Below, piece after piece: positions 8,796-15,751 of a DNA stretch of 64,000 bases; position 1 is the stretch's first letter; each line of letters opens with the position of its first letter. Position numbers and translations under genes: made by a program. The stretch spans positions 1 through 64,000 of the forward strand of contig NZ_NIWW01000009.1 of assembly GCF_002201535.1 (NCBI RefSeq). The letters run 5' to 3'. The stretch is from Lacimicrobium sp. SS2-24 (lineage in GTDB: Bacteria; Pseudomonadota; Gammaproteobacteria; Enterobacterales; Alteromonadaceae). The notes under the pieces were generated by a model. The model was not told where the DNA came from and did no database searches. It worked only from the letters and a program-made list of their open reading frames with translations.

Positions 8796-9058
8796 TCAGG
8801 GCCTTTCCACCCCACTTTTATTGTTCAGATAAGCCATCGTACACATGGCTCCCAATACACCAAAAACAACTACGGCAATGTTAGTGTTGATAACAGCATG
8901 AACAGCATAATGGTGTTCAAGAATGCATAATCGTTGTAAAAATCATAAAGGCCGGATAGTGCAACCAGATGATAATCTGGGAATAGCAGGCTTCGAATCA
9001 AGTCCTCATTTGCGTAACAAGCCCCCCCCCTAAACAAGCATCATAAAACACACCCATA
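8796..9058 (-). pseudogene. Frameshifted small membrane-protein gene with a 9-base G tract
   Basis: On the minus strand, GGAGGTGCT precedes ATG at 9058 and opens MGVFYDACLGGG, then meets a run of nine G (C at 9023-9031). With nine G the frame stops after about 20 codons. With ten it runs on through a segment containing LIRSLLFPDYHLVALSGLYD. A second shift near 8880 would join it to HHYAVHAVINTNIAVVVFG and a convincing membrane helix ending NNKSGVERP before the stop at 8796. It is either a decayed gene, a slippage-controlled gene or a sequencing error in the homopolymer. The family is not recognised. Confidence 0.4.
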
Positions 9059-9059
9059 G

Positions 9060-9236
9060 CACCTCCTGCACCAAATAAAAGCGATCAGCTACAAATCAAC
9101 AACCACAAATCAAACTGTGCTCTTGGCTAAGCTATCAAACTTAATTGCCCATGTCCGTTGTTCGCTTCGCGCTCCCTTACGAAGGTATGCGTGTCCGTTA
9201 AAGCGGGGGAAGTCTATTGTCCGAGAGAATATTTTT
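9060..9236. other. Intergenic stretch below the PEP-CTERM cassette
   Basis: It should contain the body of the attC site that starts with GCCTAAC at 9237-9243. Some stem fragments are visible (CGCTT/AAGCG around 9160-9210), but no clear R' core closes the site, so the attC may be decayed. No gene is seen. Confidence 0.4.
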
Positions 9237-9244
9237 GTTAGGCA
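9237..9244 (-). repeat. attC R'' core closing the PEP-CTERM cassette
   Basis: Minus-strand TGCCTAAC is the exact 8-bp inverse complement of the GTTAGGCA that opens the same cassette at 10005-10012. This pairing of R'' with a cassette's own R' is expected when a circular integron cassette has been inserted. Confidence 0.65.
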
Positions 9245-9245
9245 T

Positions 9246-9272
9246 AAAAAAGCCCCGAACAATACCGAGGCT
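9246..9272 (-). terminator. Intrinsic terminator of the PEP-CTERM gene
   Basis: Minus-strand stem AGCCTCG / CGGGGCT (one G-T pair) with a 7-base loop, then TTTTTT. It lies about 25 bases past the stop codon and inside the cassette, which is unusual because integron cassettes rarely carry their own terminator. Confidence 0.75.
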
Positions 9273-9295
9273 ATTAAAGTAGATTGGTTGTTCGA

Positions 9296-9835
9296 TTAAG
9301 CAGCTTTCTTTTTCCTCGAAAAACCGATTCCAGCTAAGCCAAGCCCTATTAATACAAGTGAAGCAGGTTCTGGAACACTTGTAGCACTATAAGTAGCGCC
9401 ACTAAAGCCGTTTTGATTTCCCATAACTAAAACAGGGCCAATACCACCATTCCAAGTCAAAATATTCAAGCCACCCCAATTGAATCGAATTTGCATTTGA
9501 CCAACAGTAGGATCATTAAAATTTGCTATTAGATTGGCAGCCACGATGTCACCACCAAGAAGATCGAAACCACCCAAATAAGAACTAAAATTAATAATAT
9601 TGCTGGTCATACCTAAAGCTGATACGTCTGAAGTGATTTCAATAAACGTAGGAGCTAGATTTGTTCCATTTTCTGCAAGGCCGTGTAGCAATCCAGTCAC
9701 TACACCTGGTGTATGATCTCGCATACTCCACGGAAAATCAGTTGCGTCATCATCAAATGAAAACTCTATTAGTGTTGCATTAGCCGTTCCCGAAAACAAG
9801 CAGGCAAGAGCAAGTAAGTAAATAATTTTCTTCAT
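9296..9835 (-). CDS. PEP-CTERM sorting-domain protein (cassette gene)
   Basis: A 179-residue exported protein. It has a signal peptide (KKIIYLLALACLFSGTANA), a beta-rich middle of about 130 residues, and the C-terminal tripartite sorting signal VPEPASLVLIGLGLAGIG followed by the basic tail SRKKKAA. Such proteins are recognised by an exosortase (EpsH family) and are usually exported into the extracellular matrix or anchored. No exosortase is encoded in the window. The gene lies in an integron-type cassette whose ends match by inversion, has a 170-bp leader and carries its own terminator. The function of the middle domain is unknown. Codon use is AT-richer than the flanking core genes. Confidence 0.85.
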   Translation of the reverse strand: MKKIIYLLALACLFSGTANATLIEFSFDDDATDFPWSMRDHTPGVVTGLLHGLAENGTNLAPTFIEITSDVSALGMTSNIINFSSYLGGFDLLGGDIVAANLIANFNDPTVGQMQIRFNWGGLNILTWNGGIGPVLVMGNQNGFSGATYSATSVPEPASLVLIGLGLAGIGFSRKKKAA

Positions 9836-10005
9836 TTTATTTTCCAGTTAGATAAGTGGTTTCAAAGATATTGCAAAGATATTGGTTATTAAGCACAAAA
9901 CATGCCGCATTCGTATTTTGTTGTATTTTATAGTTTTTTCTCTCGCTCCCTCGAAGGGCTTCGCTAAAGTGAAAAAAAAAACGACACACTATCACCCGTT
10001 CCACT

Positions 10006-10100
10006 GCCTAACGCTCCAATAAGGGAGCTTTTATACAGTTGGCTAAAATAACGAACGCAGTGACAGGAGTCTACCGCGTTGTTTAAGGCGCTTGTTAGCT
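10006..10100 (-). repeat. attC recombination site of the protease cassette
   Basis: A 95-bp imperfect palindrome read on the minus strand. R'' AGCTAAC overlaps the TAA stop of the protease gene, and the site ends in R' GTTAGGC, a perfect match to GTTRRRY. The inner arms AACAACGCGGTAGAC and GTCACTGCGTTCGTT pair with extrahelical bases, as in known attC sites. The 11 bases GGGTAGCTAAC here are the exact inverse complement of the 11 bases opening the protease cassette at 10905-10915. Confidence 0.85.
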
Positions 10101-10883
10101 ACCCATTACTCTTAATATCCAGTTGCGGTAATTTGACACCCTAACTTGATAAGCAACAGTTCCATACAAGCCACCTTTAAAAGTGGATATGTCACCATGC
10201 CCCAATTGCCAACTTGATAAACCTACCAGAAATGGGGTGCCATCTTGAAATATAACAGATGCCCCACCACTATCTCCTGAACCATGCATCCCCTCAAGTG
10301 GTAAAGCATTTTCTGGCTTGTTGAATGTGAATGCTATCCAGTTACTTTCTGCGATTTGAACAATATTTTGAAACTGGTTCATTACACGAAGTGGCTTAGT
10401 AGCAGGATCTTCGCCGGTTAATCCGTTACCTGTAGCTCCCCTGCCATATACCGTAATTATTTCACCTAATTCATTTTCACCCGTATACATATTGATTGGT
10501 TTAACATCGTTTACAGGTAATGTTAATTTAATTAGCGCAATATCACTTCTAGACTTAAAAAAGCTCATTAAAGGTGCTAAATCACCTTCCAATAAATGTT
10601 TACCCGGTTCAGTATAATCAGGGTGTATATAAACCGCTTCTATCTGGTAAGTCTTTGAACCTACTTTTAAATTTTTACCAACATAATCATAAAAAATAGT
10701 GTGTGCGACCGTCAAAACCCATTGAGGCTCGATTAGAACACCATGCCCCTCATGCGGCATATCAATAAGGTATTCAGGTGCTTTTTCTAAAACATAATTT
10801 TCGGGAGGAATATCGTGCCTTTTCACCACTGCATTGGTGCCGAGCGAAAAAAAACAAAAGAATAAGAAAAGCCAAACTTTCAT
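10095..10883 (-). CDS. Secreted trypsin-like serine protease (cassette gene)
   Basis: A 262-residue S1-family (chymotrypsin-fold) protease with a signal peptide (VWLFLFFCFFSLGTNA). The catalytic triad is complete: His61 (TVAHT), Asp114 (SRSDIALIKL) and Ser205 (GSGDSGGA). It presumably acts in the periplasm or outside the cell; the substrate is unknown. The ATG lies only about 25 bases inside the cassette start and the stop overlaps the attC core, the compact layout of an integron cassette. Base composition is AT-richer than neighbouring core genes. No inhibitor or immunity gene is adjacent. Confidence 0.88.
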   Translation of the reverse strand: MKVWLFLFFCFFSLGTNAVVKRHDIPPENYVLEKAPEYLIDMPHEGHGVLIEPQWVLTVAHTIFYDYVGKNLKVGSKTYQIEAVYIHPDYTEPGKHLLEGDLAPLMSFFKSRSDIALIKLTLPVNDVKPINMYTGENELGEIITVYGRGATGNGLTGEDPATKPLRVMNQFQNIVQIAESNWIAFTFNKPENALPLEGMHGSGDSGGASVIFQDGTPFLVGLSSWQLGHGDISTFKGGLYGTVAYQVRVSNYRNWILRVMGS

Positions 10884-10908
10884 ATTACGTCCATATTCAT
10901 TGAAGGGT

Positions 10909-11023
10909 AGCTAACGCCCCGCTTAGGGGCAATGACACGTGGGCTAAAATTGGAGCGGAGCGACTGAGCCCACGTGTTATTGTCCCAGGGAGCTTGCGAC
11001 CGACTACAGCGGTTTGTTATGTG
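10909..11023 (-). repeat. attC recombination site of the 88-residue-protein cassette
   Basis: A 115-bp palindromic site read on the minus strand: R'' CACATAAC, L'' CCGCT, a long inner stem with an 11-bp perfect part (ACACGTGGGCT / AGCCCACGTGT) extended by GGGACAATA / CATTGCCCC, then L' AGCGG and R' GTTAGCT. Its R'' side GCACATAAC is the 9-bp inverse complement of the cassette's opening GTTATGTGC (11323-11331). This is the clearest attC in the window. Confidence 0.88.
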
Positions 11024-11033
11024 CGTACATAAA

Positions 11034-11300
11034 TCATCCACTGTTCTTTTTGATAACTTTGCCTAAAAACCTAAACGTTGTTCCAAAGATGTTTACTATT
11101 GAAAAAGTTAGGAACAAAGCTAAAAAAGTCCGCAATCCATAAAGCAAAGAATTTATAAGATTCGGGGCTTCATTTATAAAATTAACTGCGAGAGTGTTAC
11201 CTATGACAAAGAAGCAAGCCGATAATAGAGTAGCTAAAACAAAAGCGAACTTGAATATAGCAATTTGCCATTGAAAAAACTTTGTTTTAAAGAAATCCAT
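11034..11300 (-). CDS. Small two-helix membrane protein (cassette gene)
   Basis: An 88-residue protein with two predicted membrane helices (about residues 15-38, VLATLLSACFFVIGN, and 52-72, GLRTFLALFLTFSIVN), a basic C-terminus (VIKKNSG) and no recognisable family. The ATG lies about 25 bases inside the cassette start at 11331 and the stop about 10 bases before the R'' core. This is typical integron-cassette packing and argues that the ORF is real. Function unknown. Confidence 0.7.
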   Translation of the reverse strand: MDFFKTKFFQWQIAIFKFAFVLATLLSACFFVIGNTLAVNFINEAPNLINSLLYGLRTFLALFLTFSIVNIFGTTFRFLGKVIKKNSG

Positions 11301-11323
11301 CCTGGTTACAACCTACTTCGTAG

Positions 11324-11331
11324 CACATAAC
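11324..11331 (-). repeat. R' core opening the 88-residue-protein cassette
   Basis: Minus-strand GTTATGTG, the inverse complement of the R'' core at 11016-11023. It should be the right half of another attC or of an attI site extending to about 11500. Candidate arms are AAAGAGGAA / TTCCTCTTT repeats at 11382-11490 and GATAACAG at about 11490, but no complete site could be drawn. Confidence 0.55.
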
Positions 11332-11632
11332 AGTTTAATAGCGGGAAGAGTTCCTTGTTTAAACACGGAAGACTTCCTCTTTTTTGTTTTTGTAGCATGT
11401 TTGGTTCATCTACACCACCCGTCATGTCTGCTCTGTGGCGTTGCGCGCAATTTGTTGCTGGGGAAAAGAGGAAAAGTTCCTCTTTTGTGCTGTTATCAGG
11501 AAGTGGGTCGATAACTGTGTTTACACACAGCCGTCTGGGCTTGCTGTGATGACAAAATTCCCGCTTTGTTCAGTCTGTGGCAGTGGAATCAAAGGGGCAT
11601 TCCTTTTTACGCTCTGCCAGTGCATAAGCACA
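11332..11632. other. Gene-free stretch with inverted repeats
   Basis: Holds several copies of AAGAGGAA / TTCCTCTT in both orientations (near 11367, 11382, 11465 and 11478) and CTGTTATC at 11490. It may be a decayed attC or attI. The two short ORFs on the plus strand look like chance frames. Confidence 0.4.
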
Positions 11633-12088
11633 TTACAATGATAGCTTGAACCCTTCATGGGTCGCCTGAAAGCCCAGCTTTTCATAGAACCTCAGGGCTT
11701 CCGGGCGCTGTTTGTCACTGGTCAGTTGAATCCGGGTACAACCTTTTTGTCGGGCAAGGCTAATCGCATAACCGAACATTTTTTCTCCTATGCCCTGTCC
11801 CCGGAATGCCTCATGAATACGCACGCCTTCAATCAGACAGCGCCAGCTTCCTGTGTGAGTCAGATAAGGTATAAAAGTCAGTTGAAGCATACCCACTAGG
11901 CGCTGTTCATGCTCCACAACCAATAACAGGTTATTAGGATCCGCGTCGATGGCCCTGAAAGCAGACATGTAAGCCTGATTGAGCGGTACTGAGGTATCTT
12001 CCCGCTGACGCCCCAGCACATCGTCGGCCAGTAAGGAGACCAGTGCACTGAGGTCCTTTTCTTTTGCCGGGCGGTATGTTAATTCCAT
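11633..12088 (-). CDS. GNAT-family N-acetyltransferase
   Basis: A 151-residue acetyl-CoA-dependent acetyltransferase. The acetyl-CoA-binding motif A is visible as RGQGIGEKMFGYAISLAR, followed by the motif B region (EALRFYEKLGFQATHEGF). The substrate cannot be told. It lies just past the terminator of etfA and upstream of the cassette region, with no cassette core before its start, so it is probably a resident gene rather than a cassette. Confidence 0.85.
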   Translation of the reverse strand: MELTYRPAKEKDLSALVSLLADDVLGRQREDTSVPLNQAYMSAFRAIDADPNNLLLVVEHEQRLVGMLQLTFIPYLTHTGSWRCLIEGVRIHEAFRGQGIGEKMFGYAISLARQKGCTRIQLTSDKQRPEALRFYEKLGFQATHEGFKLSL

Positions 12089-12132
12089 ACTGATTCCTTT
12101 TGCCGTGATGATGAGATACGTGCTGTGAAAAC

Positions 12133-12171
12133 AAAAAACGCCGCATCGGCATAACCCATACGGCGTTTTTT
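12133..12171. terminator. Bidirectional terminator after etfA
   Basis: Perfect 11-bp stem AAAAAACGCCG / CGGCGTTTTTT around a 17-base loop, about 20 bp beyond the etfA stop. It has A and T runs on both sides, so it can work on either strand; here it ends the minus-strand etfBA transcript. Confidence 0.85.
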
Positions 12172-12192
12172 ACGCGATGTAAAAAGCCTCAG

Positions 12193-13119
12193 TTACAGGG
12201 CCTTTTCCAGCTCTGGCAGTACTTCGAACAAATCGCCTACCAGACCGTAGTCCGCCACCTGAAAGATGGGGGCCTCTTCGTCTTTATTGATAGCCACAAT
12301 GATCTTGGAGTCTTTCATACCGGCAAGGTGCTGAATGGCTCCGGAAATGCCAACCGCAATATACAGATCCGGTGCCACAATTTTACCGGTCTGACCTACC
12401 TGCATGTCGTTAGGCACAAAGCCCGCGTCAACGGCGGCACGTGAGGCACCAATGGCTGCGCCGAGCTTATCGGCAATGCCTTCAAGCAGTTTGAAATTAT
12501 CACCGTTTTGCATACCACGGCCACCGGAGATCACCACAGAGGCGGCGGTCAGTTCGGGGCGCTCAGATTCGGTCAGCTCCGCGCCAACATACTCGCTGAG
12601 GGTATTGTCTTTAACCGTATCCAGGCTTTCAATGCTGGCAGCATCCTGCTCGCCGGTGGCATCAAAGGCACTGGTACGCACCGTGACCACCTTAATGGCA
12701 TCTTCGGTTTGCACCGTGGCAATGGCGTTACCTGCATAGATGGGCCGCACAAAGGTATCGGCGCTCTCTACTTTGATGATGTCGGAGATTTGTGCCACAT
12801 CCAGCAATGCCGCGACGCGGGGCATAAAGTTCTTACCCGTGGTGGTGGCGGCGGCCAGAATATGACCGTAGTCCTTACCCACTTCAGCTACCAGCTCGGC
12901 GGTATTTTCTGCCAGTTGATGGGCATACACGGCATTGTCTGCCACCAACACCTTTTTTACGCCGGCGATTTTGGCCGCGGCCTGCGCCACGTTCTGGCAA
13001 TTTTCACCGGCTACCAGCATGTGCACGTCTTCACCAATCTGGCTGGCAGCATGGATAAGCTTGAAGTTTTCCGGCTTCAGGTGTTCGTTGTCATGTTCTG
13101 CATATACGAGAATTGCCAT
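12193..13119 (-). CDS. etfA: Electron transfer flavoprotein alpha subunit
   Basis: Binds FAD and, with EtfB, takes electrons from acyl-CoA and related dehydrogenases to pass to ETF:ubiquinone oxidoreductase. The 308-residue product is full length. The C-terminal FAD domain carries the family signature region YIAVGISGAIQHLAGMKDS, with IVAINKDEEAPIFQVADYG after it. It starts one base after the etfB stop, so the two subunits are made together. It belongs with the divergent ETF-QO gene in fatty-acid and branched-chain amino-acid oxidation. Confidence 0.97.
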   Translation of the reverse strand: MAILVYAEHDNEHLKPENFKLIHAASQIGEDVHMLVAGENCQNVAQAAAKIAGVKKVLVADNAVYAHQLAENTAELVAEVGKDYGHILAAATTTGKNFMPRVAALLDVAQISDIIKVESADTFVRPIYAGNAIATVQTEDAIKVVTVRTSAFDATGEQDAASIESLDTVKDNTLSEYVGAELTESERPELTAASVVISGGRGMQNGDNFKLLEGIADKLGAAIGASRAAVDAGFVPNDMQVGQTGKIVAPDLYIAVGISGAIQHLAGMKDSKIIVAINKDEEAPIFQVADYGLVGDLFEVLPELEKAL

Positions 13120-13120
13120 C

Positions 13121-13870
13121 TTAAATCACCTTCGCTTCGTTTTTCAGTTTGTCCACCAGCTCAGCCACATCAGCCACTTTCACGCCGCCCTGGCGCGCCG
13201 CAGGCGGCTCCACTTTGAGGGTTTTAACCTTGCTGTGAGTCTCTACACCAAAATCTGCCAGAGCTTTAACATCCAGCGGTTTGCGTTTGGCTTTCATGAT
13301 ATTGGGCAGCGATGCATAGCGTGGCTCATTTAAGCGCAGATCCGTGGTCACCACGGCAGGCAAGGTCAGCCCGACGGTTTGCAGTCCACCGTCAATTTCA
13401 CGGGTTACCTTCACCTTGTCACCATCCAGTTCTACTTTGGAGGCAAAAGTACCCTGCCCCATACCGCACAGTGCCGCCAGCATCTGTCCGGTCTGGTTGT
13501 TGTCAGAATCAATCGACTGTTTGCCGAGAATAATCAGTTGAGGCTGTTCTTCTTCCACCACTTTTTGCAGCACTTTTGCAACCTGCAGTGATTCCAGCGC
13601 CTCGTCGGCTTCGATATGAATACCCCGGTCAGCACCCAGTGCCAGTGCGGTACGGATCTGCTCCTGGCAGGCCTTGGTGCCAATAGACACCACCACAACT
13701 TCTTCGGCTTTGCCCTGTTCTTTGAGGCGTACCGCTTCTTCCACTGCAATTTCACAAAAAGGGTTTATGGCCATTTTGGCATTGGTAAGATCCACACCCG
13801 AATTATCTGCTTTGACCCGCACCTTGACGTTATAGTCGATGGCGCGTTTTACTGGCACGAGTATTTTCAT
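13121..13870 (-). CDS. etfB: Electron transfer flavoprotein beta subunit
   Basis: AMP-binding partner of EtfA. The 249 residues match the family length. The N-terminus [22 protein letters not shown] and the segment [27 protein letters not shown] are typical of EtfB. It is the first gene of the etfBA operon. An 18-bp palindrome lies about 80 bp upstream, between it and the divergent ETF-QO gene. Confidence 0.97.
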   Translation of the reverse strand: MKILVPVKRAIDYNVKVRVKADNSGVDLTNAKMAINPFCEIAVEEAVRLKEQGKAEEVVVVSIGTKACQEQIRTALALGADRGIHIEADEALESLQVAKVLQKVVEEEQPQLIILGKQSIDSDNNQTGQMLAALCGMGQGTFASKVELDGDKVKVTREIDGGLQTVGLTLPAVVTTDLRLNEPRYASLPNIMKAKRKPLDVKALADFGVETHSKVKTLKVEPPAARQGGVKVADVAELVDKLKNEAKVI

Positions 13871-13950
13871 TCTGCCGCCTTGTTTGATGTTTTTTGTAAG
13901 GTACCACGTACAGGAACATGCCTGATTCGATGGCGCTCAATGTACTTACT

Positions 13951-13968
13951 GTTGACGTAAACGTCAAC
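13951..13968. promoter_or_regulatory. 18-bp palindromic operator between etfB and ETF-QO
   Basis: GTTGACGT-AA-ACGTCAAC is a perfect inverted repeat midway in the divergent promoter region. It resembles the ACGT-containing palindromes described for LiuR (MerR family), which controls branched-chain amino-acid and acyl-CoA oxidation genes, often including etf genes, in gammaproteobacteria. The regulator assignment is inference; the symmetry is directly visible. Confidence 0.65.
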
Positions 13969-14072
13969 CGACACTAGCCTATGCCAGCGTGCAATTTGAT
14001 TTACGTCATTTTAAACATTTCGCTAACTGTGGTTAACTTACCTTATTTTCAGCAACATTAGGAGCGTGTCAG

Positions 14073-15713
14073 GTGGAAAGAGAATCGATGGAGTTTGACG
14101 TCGTGATTGTGGGAGCAGGACCATCGGGTCTTGCCACAGCCTGTCGCCTGGCACAACTGGCACAGGAAAAACAGCAGGAGCTGATGATTTGTGTGGTGGA
14201 AAAGGGCTCTGAAGTGGGTGCCCATATTCTCTCTGGGGCCGTATTCGAAACCCGCGCGTTGGATGAGCTGTTCCCCGACTGGAAAGAAAAAGGCGCACCA
14301 CTCACAACCCAGGTCAGCGAAGATCACATCTACCTGCTTAAAGACGACAACAAGGCCCGCAAGCTTGCCAACTTTATGGTGCCCAAGACCATGCACAACC
14401 AGGGCAACTATATTGTCAGTATGGGCAATGTGTGTCGCTGGCTGGCCGAACAGGCTGAGCAACTGGGCGTTGAAATTTTTCCCGGGTTTGCCGCAGCCGA
14501 GCTGATCCTCGAAGAGAACAAAGTGGCCGGGGTCATCACCGGCGATATGGGTGTGGATGCCAAGGGTGAACAAAAAGACAGTTACATGCCGGGCATGGAG
14601 CTGCGCGCCAAGTACACCGTGTTCGCCGAAGGGTGTCGGGGTCACCTGGGCAAACAGCTGATTGAAAAGTTTGACCTCAATAAAGGCAAGTCACCTCAAC
14701 ACTATGCCATTGGCTTTAAAGAGATCTGGGATGTGCCCGCAGAACAGCACCAGGAAGGTCTGGTGGTGCACACGGCTGGCTGGCCACTGAGTGAAGCCAG
14801 CGGCGGCGGCTATCTGTATCATGCTGAGAATAATCAGATTCTGGTGGGTCTGATTGTGGATTTGAATTACCAGAATCCTTACTTAAGCCCCTTTGATGAA
14901 TTCCAGCGCCTCAAGCACCACCCGGTGTACAAGCAGTACCTCGAAGGGGGTAAGCGGGTGTCTTATGGTGCCCGTGCGATCAGCAAAGGCGGCTTTAATT
15001 CACTGCCCAAAATGACCTTCCCCGGAGGCTTGCTGCTGGGTTGTGATGCCGGCACCCTGAACTTTGCCAAGATCAAAGGCAATCACACGGCAATGAAGTC
15101 CGGCCTGCTGGCGGCAGAGAGCCTGTTCGAGGCACTGACTCAGGAGAAACAGGGCGAGGAACTGACCAGTTTCACTGAGCGTTTCGAGCAGTCCTGGCTG
15201 TATGACGAGCTGTATCGCTCACGCAATTTCGGTCCGGCCATTCATAAACTCGGCACCTTCTGGGGCGGCGCGTTTAACACCCTGGATCAGAACTGGTTCG
15301 GCGGTAAGCTGCCGGTGAATCTGAAAGACGAGCATGCCGATCATGAACAGCTGCTGCCAAAACAGCAGTGCCAGAAAATCGAATACAGCAAGCCCGATGG
15401 TGAGCTGAGTTTCGATAAACTCTCGTCGGTGTTTTTATCCAACACCAACCACGAGGAAGATCAGCCCTGTCACCTGCAACTGCTGGACAACAGCGTACCC
15501 ATTAAGGTCAATCTGGAGAAGTACGACGAGCCCGCGCAGCGTTACTGCCCAGCCGGTGTCTATGAGATTGTCGAAGAGCAGGACTGCCCGAAATTGCAAA
15601 TCAACGCGCAAAACTGTGTGCACTGTAAAACCTGTGATATTAAAGATCCCACCCAGAATATTCGTTGGGTGGTTCCCGAGGGCGCTGGCGGGCCCAATTA
15701 CCCGAATATGTAG
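14073..15713 (+). CDS. Electron transfer flavoprotein-ubiquinone oxidoreductase
   Basis: Membrane-associated flavo-iron-sulfur enzyme that moves electrons from reduced ETF to ubiquinone. The 546 residues are full length. The N-terminal FAD-binding motif is VGAGPSGLATA. The C-terminal 4Fe-4S cluster ligands are seen in RYCPAGVYE and NCVHCKTCDIKDP, and the end matches the family (EGAGGPNYPNM). The start is GTG at 14073, preceded by AGGAG at ideal spacing; an ATG at 14088 is the alternative. It is divergent from etfBA and probably co-regulated through the shared palindrome. Confidence 0.96.
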   Translation: MERESMEFDVVIVGAGPSGLATACRLAQLAQEKQQELMICVVEKGSEVGAHILSGAVFETRALDELFPDWKEKGAPLTTQVSEDHIYLLKDDNKARKLANFMVPKTMHNQGNYIVSMGNVCRWLAEQAEQLGVEIFPGFAAAELILEENKVAGVITGDMGVDAKGEQKDSYMPGMELRAKYTVFAEGCRGHLGKQLIEKFDLNKGKSPQHYAIGFKEIWDVPAEQHQEGLVVHTAGWPLSEASGGGYLYHAENNQILVGLIVDLNYQNPYLSPFDEFQRLKHHPVYKQYLEGGKRVSYGARAISKGGFNSLPKMTFPGGLLLGCDAGTLNFAKIKGNHTAMKSGLLAAESLFEALTQEKQGEELTSFTERFEQSWLYDELYRSRNFGPAIHKLGTFWGGAFNTLDQNWFGGKLPVNLKDEHADHEQLLPKQQCQKIEYSKPDGELSFDKLSSVFLSNTNHEEDQPCHLQLLDNSVPIKVNLEKYDEPAQRYCPAGVYEIVEEQDCPKLQINAQNCVHCKTCDIKDPTQNIRWVVPEGAGGPNYPNM

Positions 15714-15751
15714 TATCAGGGATCATGGCTGGCTGCCCCAAAAGAGGTTGC

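Noticed and set aside
11633-12088. GNAT gene as a fourth integron cassette
   Set aside because: No R' core precedes its start and no matching R'' follows its stop; it sits right after the etfA terminator.
12508-13218. 236-residue ORF opposite etfA/etfB
   Set aside because: Antisense to two conserved flavoprotein genes with clear motifs; composition is unlike a real protein.
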